From the NCBI RefSeq assembly GCF_029240215.1, contig NZ_JARBTK010000006.1, positions 113,254 through 177,253 on the forward strand: a stretch of DNA of 64,000 nt. Reading direction: 5' to 3'. The notes under the pieces are model-generated. The model searched no databases. It was not told the DNA's origin and saw only the letters and a list, made by a program, of their open reading frames with translations. The position numbers were made by a program, and so were the translations under genes. Of the stretch, positions 42,033 through 50,461 are shown piece after piece. How positions within the stretch are numbered: the stretch's first letter is position 1; each line of letters opens with the position of its first letter. This stretch comes from Chryseobacterium sp. GTDB lineage: Bacteria; Bacteroidota; Bacteroidia; Flavobacteriales; Weeksellaceae.

Positions 42033-42140
42033 AGAAAATTTAAGGTTTAAAAAAAACGATATTTTAACCTTCAGTTCATTTACAAATAAAAAATTTTTCG
42101 GAAATTTATACAACCAAACTACTTTCACAAACTATTAATA

Positions 42141-42485
42141 ATGTCTGCCTACATTCTCAGCAATCGTACGATCATTCGTTATAAAGGTAAAAAAAATGAA
42201 CCTTTATCTAGCGATGAATATTCAATCCTAAATATCAGGATCGCTAAATATAATTTTGGCAATTATGCAGAGCCTAAACTCCAAGCAAAAGATTATTTCA
42301 ACAGAAAAATTTCAGATTACAAACTGTTAACAATTATTGATCTTAAAAAATCATTCATAGACAATTTTAAATCGTCTACTTCGCATATATTGAATATTGA
42401 CCTTTCTTACAAAGTTTTCGATGCTTTTATTTCAAAATTTTGGAAGAGCAGGCGGTTAAACTTTGAAAATTTTAAATATCACTAA
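42141..42485 (+). CDS. Hypothetical protein, possible fragment
   Basis: A 114-residue soluble protein of no recognised family. The opening MSAYILSNRTI followed by a polar segment, then FGNYAEPKLQAKDYFNRKI, looks like the start of a longer enzyme. I half-recall similar N termini on flavobacterial hydrolases, so this could be a truncated remnant; that is a weak inference. It lacks a signal peptide and membrane segments. Its codon use resembles neighbours. Confidence 0.5.
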   Translation: MSAYILSNRTIIRYKGKKNEPLSSDEYSILNIRIAKYNFGNYAEPKLQAKDYFNRKISDYKLLTIIDLKKSFIDNFKSSTSHILNIDLSYKVFDAFISKFWKSRRLNFENFKYH

Positions 42486-42505
42486 TAAACACATTATAAC
42501 TAAAA

Positions 42506-42522
42506 TTGGCACAAAATTTGTA
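42506..42522 (+). promoter_or_regulatory. Sigma-54-like element TTGGCAC-N5-TTGTA
   Basis: TTGGCAC (42506-42512), five bases, then TTGTA resembles a -24/-12 promoter (TGGCAC-N5-TTGCA) with one mismatch in the -12 element. It lies 36 bases upstream of the 26-codon frame at 42558. Confidence 0.35.
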
Positions 42523-42557
42523 CTAGCCAACTACCTTAAACTAAATCAAACTATATT

Positions 42558-42638
42558 ATGAAAAATCTTAAAAAAAAGTTTTCTTATATTTTAGAATATA
42601 TAAAGGAAGCATTGTTCATCAGAAAAGACGTGATTTAA
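42558..42638 (+). CDS. Possible 26-residue peptide
   Basis: An ATG-initiated frame encoding MKNLKKKFSYILEYIKEALF followed by IRKDVI. The N terminus is basic and the middle an amphipathic helix, as in small membrane-associated peptides. A sigma-54-like element lies upstream. There is no terminator directly behind it (menC stops 47 bases on, on the opposite strand). Coding status is uncertain. Confidence 0.35.
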   Translation: MKNLKKKFSYILEYIKEALFIRKDVI

Positions 42639-42685
42639 GCACACAAAGTTTAATTTTAACCTGAATTATAGATTAGAAAATTACT

Positions 42686-43690
42686 TTATTCTTTAAAAAA
42701 CAACCGATCATTATTTAGCTCTAATTTAGTTTCAAAATTATTGGTAAATAAACTTCCGGTCCCCAAACCTTGTGGCATTTGACTATTTTTCGTAAAAGTG
42801 TACTGTGCAATTGCACTCAGACCTATATTACTTTCTAATGCAGAGGTAATCCACCAACCAATATTTCTCTGCTCAGCTAGAGATATCCACTCATCAGAAC
42901 CTGTAAAACCACCAACTAAAGAGGGTTTTAAAATGATATATTGAGGTTTAACTGTTTCTAACAGGTCTTTCTTTTTATTTAAATCAATAATTGCGATAAG
43001 TTCTTCATCTAAAGCAATCGGAGTCGGCGTTTCGGCACACAATTCAGCCATACCCTTCCAATCTACTGCTTTTATTGGCTGTTCAATTGAATGAATATTT
43101 AAGTTTGCCAATTGTCGCAGTACAATTTTAGCTTCATCTTTAGAAAATCCGCCGTTTGCGTCAACACGAAGCTCCAATTGATCTTTTGAAAATTTCTCTC
43201 TTAATTTTTGAAGAATTAAGTGTTCAGATTTCCAGTCTACACCGATTTTCAATTTAATACAATGAAATCCATCTTTAAGTTTTTCATGGATTTGCTCTTC
43301 CATAAAACCAATATCTCCCATCCAGATCAAACCATTGATCATCATTGAAGATCTTCCATCCGTAAATTCACTTGGAAAATACAAATTCCTCCCATGCTTT
43401 AAATTCAAAACAGCCTGTTCGTATCCAAACCAAATTGATGGAAACTCTTTTAATTCTTGATTTAAAAATTCGGAATCTTTTTGAATATTTTCACACAACC
43501 ATTTCAATTTTTCTTCATAATCTGGTCGGTCATCAAAACTCAGTCCTCTGAAAATTGCGCACTCTCCTATTCCTTTTTTTCCATCCTTTGAAATTTCCAG
43601 AATAAAAGTTTCTTTTTCATACAAAACGCCACGAGATGTTCCACTCGGGCGTTTGAATTTTAATAAATATCTGTAATATCCTGCTTTCAT
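42686..43690 (-). CDS. menC: o-Succinylbenzoate synthase (enolase superfamily)
   Basis: A 334-residue enolase-superfamily enzyme dehydrating SHCHC to o-succinylbenzoate in menaquinone synthesis. The catalytic lysine pair is in FHCIKLKIGVDW (about 142-153). The metal ligands follow as RVDANGGFS (near 174), IEQPIK (near 199) and LDEEL (near 226). The second catalytic lysine is in YIILKPSLVGGF (near 251). The length is normal for the MenC branch of Bacteroidota. It directly follows fbp on the minus strand with no gap. A related dipeptide epimerase is the main alternative. Confidence 0.85.
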   Translation of the reverse strand: MKAGYYRYLLKFKRPSGTSRGVLYEKETFILEISKDGKKGIGECAIFRGLSFDDRPDYEEKLKWLCENIQKDSEFLNQELKEFPSIWFGYEQAVLNLKHGRNLYFPSEFTDGRSSMMINGLIWMGDIGFMEEQIHEKLKDGFHCIKLKIGVDWKSEHLILQKLREKFSKDQLELRVDANGGFSKDEAKIVLRQLANLNIHSIEQPIKAVDWKGMAELCAETPTPIALDEELIAIIDLNKKKDLLETVKPQYIILKPSLVGGFTGSDEWISLAEQRNIGWWITSALESNIGLSAIAQYTFTKNSQMPQGLGTGSLFTNNFETKLELNNDRLFFKE

Positions 43691-44707
43691 TTATTTTACG
43701 CTGTCAATTCGCATAAATTCTTCTGCTTTTTCTACCATATCAACACTTCCACAGAAAAATGGTATTCTTTGATGGAGTTCGGTCGGCTCAACTTCCATGA
43801 TTCTCCTGAAACCGTCGGTAGCTTTTCCTCCTGCCTGTTCCGCCAAAAATGCCATTGGATTACACTCATACAATAGTCTTAGTTTTCCGTTTGGTGCCTG
43901 AGAATAAGACGGGTACATATAAATTCCTCCCTTTAACATATTTCTGTGAAAATCAGCAACTAAAGAACCAATATATCTTGATGTATAAGGTCTGTCGCCT
44001 TCTTCCATCTGACAATATTTCAGATAATTTTTTACTCCCTGAGGAAATTTGATATAATTTCCTTCGTTGATGGAATAAATTTTACCTGTTTTTGGGAAAG
44101 TCATGTTCGGATGAGACAGATAATAAGTTCCTAAAGACGGGTCTAAAGTAAATCCGTTAACACCGTTCCCTGTCGTATAAACGATCATTGTTGACGAACC
44201 GTAAATTACATATCCTGCAGCAATCTGATTGATTCCTTTTTGTAAAAAATCCTGTAACTGAACCGGTGTTCCCGGCTCGGTAACTCGTCGGTAGATTGAG
44301 AAAATAGTTCCTACAGAAACATTTACGTCGATATTTGATGAACCGTCAAGAGGATCGATTAAAACCACATATTTGCTCAGATGACCGTTTTCTCCACATT
44401 TGATATCGATAAAATCATCGTTCTCTTCTGAAGCAATACCGCATACAACTTCTCTTTGCGATAATGCCGTTATAAAAATATCATTGGCAATGACATCAAG
44501 CTTCTGCTGCTCTTCTCCCTGGATATTCTGATTGCCGGCAGCACCGGTGATATCTACAATTCCTGCTTTGTTTACTTCTCTGTTGACCACTTTTGACGCC
44601 AGTCTTATCGCACTTAGAAGACGTGAAAATTCTCCTGTAGAATACTGGAAATCTTCCTGTTTATCAATTAAAAATTCTCCTAAGGTCTGTAATGGTTGAT
44701 CTGACAT
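43691..44707 (-). CDS. fbp: Fructose-1,6-bisphosphatase, class I
   Basis: A 338-residue gluconeogenic phosphatase, hydrolysing fructose-1,6-bisphosphate to fructose-6-phosphate. The metal-binding and catalytic block [20 protein letters not shown] lies at about 118-137. The substrate motif is [20 protein letters not shown] (near 257-276), followed by [20 protein letters not shown]. The usual length (330-340) and complete metal-binding motifs indicate an active enzyme. It is the upstream gene of an fbp-menC pair. Confidence 0.95.
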   Translation of the reverse strand: MSDQPLQTLGEFLIDKQEDFQYSTGEFSRLLSAIRLASKVVNREVNKAGIVDITGAAGNQNIQGEEQQKLDVIANDIFITALSQREVVCGIASEENDDFIDIKCGENGHLSKYVVLIDPLDGSSNIDVNVSVGTIFSIYRRVTEPGTPVQLQDFLQKGINQIAAGYVIYGSSTMIVYTTGNGVNGFTLDPSLGTYYLSHPNMTFPKTGKIYSINEGNYIKFPQGVKNYLKYCQMEEGDRPYTSRYIGSLVADFHRNMLKGGIYMYPSYSQAPNGKLRLLYECNPMAFLAEQAGGKATDGFRRIMEVEPTELHQRIPFFCGSVDMVEKAEEFMRIDSVK

Positions 44708-44888
44708 TTTTATACTTTTACGTTTGCTTCAAATTTCGTAAAAATTATCCGACCTGAAAGAATTTTCTTCAAAATCATTTAAATCACTGAATTACAAAAC
44801 ATTAACCTTTAAACATTAGAATTTTAAACAATTATGCCATAATTATTAATCACCGAATCGTGCTCTTTCATATCTCATCGTAAATTTA

Positions 44889-44896
44889 TAATTTTG
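44889..44896 (+). promoter_or_regulatory. Promoter -7 box TAATTTTG of lysC
   Basis: An exact TAnnTTTG match 48 bases before the aspartate kinase ATG, in the 237-base gap between divergent fbp and lysC. Confidence 0.5.
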
Positions 44897-44944
44897 ACGT
44901 TTCAAAAAATTTTATTTATCTAACAATTTTATTTTAAATCTTAA

Positions 44945-46183
44945 ATGAAAATTTTCAAGTTTGGTGGAGCTTCCGTGAAAGATGCCGAAAGTGTAAAAAA
45001 TGTGTCAATGGTTTTAAAAAGCCAGGGCTTTGAGAAATGTCTGCTTGTCATCTCGGCAATGGGTAAAACCACCAATGAGCTAGAGAAAGTAGTAGAACTC
45101 TATTTTAAAAAAGAAGACTATCAAACTGAAATTGAAAAGATAAAACAGAAGCACATTGAAATAGCTAAGGGGCTTTTCCAGAACGATCATTTGGTTTTTG
45201 ACGAAATCAATCTGTTTTTTGATGATATTGTTTCATTTTTAAGAAGAAACAAGTCTCCGAATTACAACTTCGTATACGATCAGGTAGTGAGCTGCGGTGA
45301 AATGATCTCTACTAAGATTGTCAGTGAATATCTGAACGACATTCAGTTTACCAATCAGTGGTTGGATGCAAGAGATTATATCAAAACTGATGATTCTTAC
45401 AGAGACGGAATTGTTAATTGGCAGAAAACAGAAGAATTTATCGCTACACTGAATCCTGCAATCTCTTATGTAACCCAAGGTTTTATTGGTTCAGATGATA
45501 ATAATTTCACAGTAACTTTAGGAAGAGAAGGTTCAGATTATTCTGCTGCAATTTTTGCGTATTGCTTAAATGCCGAAGCTATGACCATCTGGAAAGACGT
45601 TCCGGGAGTAATGACAGGAGATCCAAGAAAATTCAAAGATGTTTCGTTGCTTTCCAATATTTCTTACGAAGAAGCTATTGAAATGGCGTATTACGGAGCA
45701 AGTATCATTCACCCGAAAACATTACAGCCATTACAGCAGAAAAATATTCCTTTTTATGTAAAATCTTTCGTAGATCCTACAAAAGACGGAACAAAAGTAG
45801 GAGCTTCTGAAAAAAATCAAAATGAAGAATCTTATATTTTAAAAGAAAATCAAACCTTATTAAAAATCTCAACAAGAGACTTCTCATTTATTGCAGAAGA
45901 TCATATGAGTCTGGTTTTCGGATATTTATCTAAATACAAAATCAAAGTTTCTTTAATGCAGAACTCTGCAATTTCGTTAGCTTTATGTCTGGAAGACAAA
46001 TTTTTGAAAATTGATGAGCTGAACGAAGAACTTCAGAAAGTATTTAAAACTGATGTAATAAAAAATGTATCTTTATTTACAGTGAGGAATGCAAAAATGG
46101 AAAACATCGGTAAATTTTACCAGGAAAAAAGTGTATTATTGGAGCAGATTGCAAAAAATACGCTTCAAATGGTAACACAATAA
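44945..46183 (+). CDS. lysC: Aspartate kinase (monofunctional)
   Basis: A 412-residue amino-acid kinase phosphorylating aspartate, the entry to lysine, threonine, methionine and diaminopimelate synthesis. The N-terminal KFGGASVKD (5-13) is the nucleotide-binding signature. The substrate region VTLGREGSDYSAAIFAY (near 190-206) and MTIWKDVPGVMTGDPR (about 213-228) are intact. The C-terminal ACT-like regulatory part is compact (about 300-400) without a fused homoserine dehydrogenase. It is followed after 22 bases by the acyltransferase gene. Confidence 0.93.
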   Translation: MKIFKFGGASVKDAESVKNVSMVLKSQGFEKCLLVISAMGKTTNELEKVVELYFKKEDYQTEIEKIKQKHIEIAKGLFQNDHLVFDEINLFFDDIVSFLRRNKSPNYNFVYDQVVSCGEMISTKIVSEYLNDIQFTNQWLDARDYIKTDDSYRDGIVNWQKTEEFIATLNPAISYVTQGFIGSDDNNFTVTLGREGSDYSAAIFAYCLNAEAMTIWKDVPGVMTGDPRKFKDVSLLSNISYEEAIEMAYYGASIIHPKTLQPLQQKNIPFYVKSFVDPTKDGTKVGASEKNQNEESYILKENQTLLKISTRDFSFIAEDHMSLVFGYLSKYKIKVSLMQNSAISLALCLEDKFLKIDELNEELQKVFKTDVIKNVSLFTVRNAKMENIGKFYQEKSVLLEQIAKNTLQMVTQ

Positions 46184-46205
46184 AACTAATCACGACTAAA
46201 AACAC

Positions 46206-48047
46206 ATGAGCTTAATTTCGAAAAATGATTTAATCAAAGCTTCGGGCTTAAATAAACTGGGATTTCTGAAGAATCCTATTGCGTCCGCAGTGATGAGCCT
46301 TGCCAAAATAAATGAAGTAAACAGACTGTATGACAAGTTAAGAGAAAAGGAAGGCAAAGATTTTTTCGACTCATTTGTTAGAGAAAGGAATTTAAGTTAT
46401 ATCGCATTTTCTGAAGATTTGGCAAAGATACCAAAGACAGGTCCATTCATATTGGTTTCAAACCATCCGCTTGGTGCTATCGACGGAATTCTGATGTGCA
46501 AAGTCTTGTCAGAAGTGCGTCCCGATTTCAAAGTGATGGGTAATTTTCTTTTAGAGAAAATAGAACCAATGGAGCCCTATGTAATTCCTGTAAACCCCTT
46601 TGAAGGAAAGAAAGAAATCCGCAACAGCTCGACCGGAATGCGAGAAACATTAAAGCATCTTGAAAATGGTGGCTGTGTAGGAATTTTTCCTGCAGGTGAA
46701 GTTTCGAACAAAAACAATCCTTATGGAGAAATTCTTGATAAAGAGTGGGAAAAACCTGCTTTAAAGCTGATAAAAATGGCAAAAGTACCAGTCGTTCCTA
46801 TGTATTTCCATGCGAAAAACAGTACGCTTTTTTATCAGGTCTCAAAAATTCATCCAAATTTGCAGACTTTACTGCTTCCTGCAGAAATGATGAATGACAG
46901 GGAAAAACCCATCAGAATCAGAATAGGAAAACCTATCACCGTAAAGGCAATGGATGACATGGAAACCATTGAAGAATTGGGAGAATTTCTGAGGCGTAAG
47001 GTTTATATGATGAAATCTTACTATGAAAAAAGAAAATCTCTTGCACAGGTTATTAACCTTAAAAATTTATCATTAAAATTTCAGCTATTAAGAGAAGAAA
47101 ATATCGTTCAGAATATTATCGATGAAACTCCAAAAGAAGATATCTTAAAAGATATTAACAAGCTGAAAGGTACCGACAAAATGCTTTTCAGTAATGGTAA
47201 TTACGAGATTTATTTCACACCTTATGAACAGATTCCTTCTGTGATGAGAGAGATCGGGAGGCAGCGTGAACTGACTTTCCGTGCGGTTGGTGAAGGCAGT
47301 AATTTACCTTTTGATCTCGATGAATACGACAAGCATTATCATCATCTTTTCCTTTGGGACAATGCTGCAGAAAAACTTGCGGGAGCTTACAGAATGGCTC
47401 TAGGCAAGGATGTGATGAAGAAATACGGAATCAAAGGATTCTACACCAGTTCGTTATTTGAGTTTGAGCAAGACATCCACCCATTCTTCAAAAAGGTTAT
47501 TGAGATGGGAAGAGCATACATCTGTGAAGAATATCAGCAGAAACCACTTCCGCTTTTCCTTTTATGGAGGGGAATCGTACATGTTTGCCTTCGCAATCCT
47601 GATCATAAATTTCTGATGGGGGGAGTAAGTATTTCCAATAAATTTTCAGAGTTTTCAAAATCGTTAATGATTGAGTTTATGCGTTCAAATTATTACGATT
47701 CTGCTGTTGCACAGTACATTACTCCGAGAAACGAATACAAAGTGAAACTCCGTGACAGAGACAAAAATCTATTTTTCGATGAAATGGAATCTGATCTTAA
47801 TAAACTTGATAAAATCATCGATGACCTTGAGCCGGAATTGAGATTGCCTGTTTTAATTAAAAAATATATCAAGCAAAATGCGAAAGTGATCGCATTCAAT
47901 GTAGATCCGAACTTCAATGATGCTATTGACGGATTGATGTATATCAGAATAAGCGATCTTCCTGAAAGCACGATAAAACCTGTATTAGAAGAAATGAGCG
48001 AACAGATAAGGAAGGAGCAGGAAAATAATACTCCTGAAAATCAGTAA
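46206..48047 (+). CDS. Two-domain acyltransferase (OlsF/GlsF-like)
   Basis: A 613-residue fusion. The N-terminal half (about 20-280) is a PlsC-type O-acyltransferase with ILVSNHPLGAIDGILMCKVL (about 80-99) carrying the histidine/aspartate pair and GIFPAGEVSNK near 159. The C-terminal half (about 310-600) is a hemolysin/OlsB-like N-acyltransferase with ELTFRAVGEGSNLPFDLDEY (about 356-375) and GRAYICEEYQQKPLPLFLLW. The order O-acyl then N-acyl domain matches OlsF of Flavobacterium and Serratia, which makes ornithine lipids, and GlsF-type enzymes making glycine lipids. The amino-acid acceptor cannot be read from sequence. Confidence 0.85.
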   Translation: MSLISKNDLIKASGLNKLGFLKNPIASAVMSLAKINEVNRLYDKLREKEGKDFFDSFVRERNLSYIAFSEDLAKIPKTGPFILVSNHPLGAIDGILMCKVLSEVRPDFKVMGNFLLEKIEPMEPYVIPVNPFEGKKEIRNSSTGMRETLKHLENGGCVGIFPAGEVSNKNNPYGEILDKEWEKPALKLIKMAKVPVVPMYFHAKNSTLFYQVSKIHPNLQTLLLPAEMMNDREKPIRIRIGKPITVKAMDDMETIEELGEFLRRKVYMMKSYYEKRKSLAQVINLKNLSLKFQLLREENIVQNIIDETPKEDILKDINKLKGTDKMLFSNGNYEIYFTPYEQIPSVMREIGRQRELTFRAVGEGSNLPFDLDEYDKHYHHLFLWDNAAEKLAGAYRMALGKDVMKKYGIKGFYTSSLFEFEQDIHPFFKKVIEMGRAYICEEYQQKPLPLFLLWRGIVHVCLRNPDHKFLMGGVSISNKFSEFSKSLMIEFMRSNYYDSAVAQYITPRNEYKVKLRDRDKNLFFDEMESDLNKLDKIIDDLEPELRLPVLIKKYIKQNAKVIAFNVDPNFNDAIDGLMYIRISDLPESTIKPVLEEMSEQIRKEQENNTPENQ

Positions 48048-48082
48048 GTTTTTAATTTTTGTTAAAAAAAAACCGTTAATAC

Positions 48083-48113
48083 TTGCTTCATATATCAAAA
48101 CTTACTACTTTTG
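48083..48113 (+). promoter_or_regulatory. Promoter of tRNA-Phe
   Basis: TTG (48083-48085), 20 bases, TACTTTTG (48106-48113): a full match to the Bacteroidota housekeeping promoter, about 40 bases upstream of the tRNA. Confidence 0.75.
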
Positions 48114-48155
48114 CATCACTTTAAAACACCGAAGTAGAACAAACAAAAATATATT

Positions 48156-48228
48156 GGTTTCTTAGCTCAGTTGGTAGAGCAATGGATTGAAAATCCATGT
48201 GTCCCTGGTTCGATTCCTGGAGAAACCA
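48156..48228 (+). tRNA. tRNA-Phe (anticodon GAA)
   Basis: A 73-base cloverleaf. The acceptor stem GGTTTCT pairs with AGAAACC (48221-48227) with A as discriminator. The D arm is GCTCAGTTGGTAGAGC. The anticodon stem ATGGA/TCCAT encloses loop TTGAAAA with anticodon GAA at 48189-48191. The T arm contains GGTTCGATTCC. CCA is not fully encoded (sequence continues ACA). Confidence 0.98.
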
Positions 48229-48230
48229 CA

Positions 48231-48269
48231 AAACCACCTTTTTAAGAGGACCTTTTTAAGAGGTGGTTT
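48231..48269 (+). terminator. Terminator of tRNA-Phe
   Basis: AAACCACCT pairs with AGGTGGTTT and is followed by TTTTATA. The loop contains two direct copies of CCTTTTTAAGAGG (48237-48249 and 48251-48263), suggesting a local duplication. Confidence 0.85.
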
Positions 48270-48357
48270 TTTATATAACCTACATACTTTTAAAATTATT
48301 TAACAATTCTAATCCCTCAAAATTAAGTATCTTCGCTTATTAAATTTAGAAGAAGCA

Positions 48358-49533
48358 ATGAAAAAGATCATCTCCGGATTATTTATTTTTATCACCATAC
48401 TTACATTTGCTCAGGACGAAATTCAGTTTGAGGATATTCCTTTGAAAGATCTTATTGCAAAAGCAAAGAAAGAGAATAAACTCGTTTTTATCGATGCATA
48501 CGCTTCCTGGTGCGGTCCCTGCAAAATGATGGAAAAAAATATTTTCACAAAAAAATCTGTGGGTGATTTTTACAATAAAAATTTTGTCAATGCAAGAATC
48601 GACATGGAAAAAGGTGAAGGCAGAGAAGTTGCGCAGAAATTCGGTGTACGTTCTTATCCTACTTATTTATTCCTGAATGGAGATGGTGAATTGGTTTCTC
48701 AGAATTATGGCTATATGGAAGAAAGTATTTTCCTGACAATGGCGCAGGACATTAATTCTCCCAACAATAAAAAGGGCTCACTGAAAGAACGTTTTGCCAA
48801 AGGAGAAAAAGACCGTGATTTTCTGATCAACATCATGAAGCTTAATTCAAATACTGATTATGAATTTGCAAAGCAGGCATCTGAAAGGTATTTTGCAAAC
48901 AGAAAAAAGACAGACGAATTTACAAAAGAAGATGTAGGATTCCTTTTATATTTCTTAAAATCAACACAAGATGTTAATTATAAAACCTTTGTTTCTCAAA
49001 AGGCTGAAATTATAAAATTTTTACCTGAAGAAAATTATAACGAGTTTAATAACCAATTGGTTTTAGCTAAAGTTGTGCAGGAATCTATTGACGACAAGAA
49101 TAAAAAAATCAATGAAGATTACTTCATGAAAACTGCAGAGCCTTTGGTAGGAAAAGAAGCAGCGATTCTTAAACTCAACCAGACAAAATTGAGTTACTAT
49201 GAGCAAAATTCAAATTTCTCAGAATATGAAAAAGCAGCTTTGGATTATTATAAAAATGCTGATTCATTTGAACCCAACGAGCTTTTAAAAGCAGCCTGGA
49301 TTTTCTCTGATCACATCAGAACAAAATCTTCTCTTAAGAAAGCAGCAGAATGGGCAGAAAAATCAGTAATGAGAGGTGAAACTGCTGAAAACACTTATAT
49401 TTTAGCAAAAATTTATTTTAATCTCGGCATTACTGATATCGCTAAAAATTATGCAGAAATGTCTAAAACGATAGCTGAACAAGCCGGAAAAGACGCAACT
49501 TTAGCAAAAGAATTATTAAATAAAATCAAATAG
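48358..49533 (+). CDS. Exported thioredoxin family protein
   Basis: A 391-residue exported protein. Signal peptide MKKIISGLFIFITILTFAQ. The thioredoxin domain covers about 30-135 with FIDAYASWCGPCKMMEKNIF (about 44-63), a canonical WCGPC site, and the cis-proline in RSYPTYLFLN (near 98). The remaining 250 residues are helical, with TPR-like hairpins near the end (NTYILAKIYFNLGITDIAKN). Such DUF-extended thioredoxins act in periplasmic disulfide reduction in Bacteroidota. A TATCTTCG box lies near 48327. Operon partner: the outer-membrane protein 8 bases downstream. Confidence 0.87.
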   Translation: MKKIISGLFIFITILTFAQDEIQFEDIPLKDLIAKAKKENKLVFIDAYASWCGPCKMMEKNIFTKKSVGDFYNKNFVNARIDMEKGEGREVAQKFGVRSYPTYLFLNGDGELVSQNYGYMEESIFLTMAQDINSPNNKKGSLKERFAKGEKDRDFLINIMKLNSNTDYEFAKQASERYFANRKKTDEFTKEDVGFLLYFLKSTQDVNYKTFVSQKAEIIKFLPEENYNEFNNQLVLAKVVQESIDDKNKKINEDYFMKTAEPLVGKEAAILKLNQTKLSYYEQNSNFSEYEKAALDYYKNADSFEPNELLKAAWIFSDHIRTKSSLKKAAEWAEKSVMRGETAENTYILAKIYFNLGITDIAKNYAEMSKTIAEQAGKDATLAKELLNKIK

Positions 49534-49541
49534 GAAACAAT

Positions 49542-50189
49542 TTGAAATATAAATTTTTTATTGCAGCACTAAGTTTATTTTTGATGATAAATATGCATGC
49601 TCAGGAAAATCAAACCTTGGAAAATGATTCAAAATCTGAAAAACTTTATATAAAAGGAAATGCTTTGCTTATTCCTATCGGAATAGTTAATGCAGGATTA
49701 GAATACCAGCTTAATAATAAATTTACTCTACAAGGTGATGTTTTAATATCTCCCTGGAAATCTTTTGCAGGACATGAAGCACAGATTTATATGGGAACTA
49801 TTGAAGGAAGATATTATTTTAAAGAAGCTTTTAAAGGATGGCATATAGGAGGTAATGTTTCTTTTGGAACATACATTGTACAAAAGCCTAATTATTGGAA
49901 CGACAACGTTTATGTAGATGCTCAAGTAGGAATACCCAGTCAATACATTAATTCTCAACTTTATCAGAAAGGATTTTCTTTTCTTTTTGGAGTCGAAGCA
50001 GGTTACCAGTTTAGATTAGCAGATAATTGGAATATGGATATTTTTGCTGGAGTTGGAACTTCGCAAGATTTTTATAAAGGATACGTTCGTGGAACCGGTG
50101 CAAGATATGACAGTGCGGATGGGTTCAACAGAAGCGGCGAGATTATTCCTTATCGTGGCGGCGTAATGATTTCTTACAGATTAAAATAA
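49542..50189 (+). CDS. DUF3575-like outer-membrane protein
   Basis: A 215-residue exported beta-barrel protein. Signal peptide with KYKFFIAALSLFLMINMHAQ. The barrel begins at KLYIKGNALLIPIGIVNAGL (about 34-53) and shows alternating strands with YYFKEAFKGWHIGGNVSFGT, ending GGVMISYRLK. The pattern fits DUF3575. The start is a TTG at 49542; the next ATG would delete most of the signal peptide. It lies 8 bases after the thioredoxin gene and 4 before a small membrane gene. Confidence 0.8.
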   Translation: MKYKFFIAALSLFLMINMHAQENQTLENDSKSEKLYIKGNALLIPIGIVNAGLEYQLNNKFTLQGDVLISPWKSFAGHEAQIYMGTIEGRYYFKEAFKGWHIGGNVSFGTYIVQKPNYWNDNVYVDAQVGIPSQYINSQLYQKGFSFLFGVEAGYQFRLADNWNMDIFAGVGTSQDFYKGYVRGTGARYDSADGFNRSGEIIPYRGGVMISYRLK

Positions 50190-50193
50190 TATC

Positions 50194-50400
50194 ATGAAAA
50201 TTTTCGGTAAAAACCACATTATTATCTCTGCAATTACTTTTGCTATTCTTTTCTTTATGAATTATTTGGGGAATAAAGAAGCTGATAAATTAGAACGAGC
50301 ATTGATGATTGCTTTTGCAGGGGTCATTGGTTTGTCAATCGGACTTTTTATTTTTAATAAAGGGAAAGATGATAAAAATCCGCCACAGAATTTTGATTAA
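50194..50400 (+). CDS. Small two-helix membrane protein
   Basis: A 68-residue protein with two membrane helices (about 7-24 and 37-55) and a polar tail KGKDDKNPPQNFD. Unrecognised. Tight spacing (4 bases) after the outer-membrane gene implies co-transcription. No function can be inferred. Confidence 0.65.
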   Translation: MKIFGKNHIIISAITFAILFFMNYLGNKEADKLERALMIAFAGVIGLSIGLFIFNKGKDDKNPPQNFD

Positions 50401-50461
50401 AAAAAGTAAATTGTGGATTGTGAATTTTAAAATCGCCCGGAAAAGCTGATAATTTACATCT

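Noticed and set aside
48237..48263. The duplicated CCTTTTTAAGAGG after tRNA-Phe as an attachment site
   Set aside because: Both copies are within one terminator loop and there is no integrase or island boundary nearby. A local duplication is simpler.
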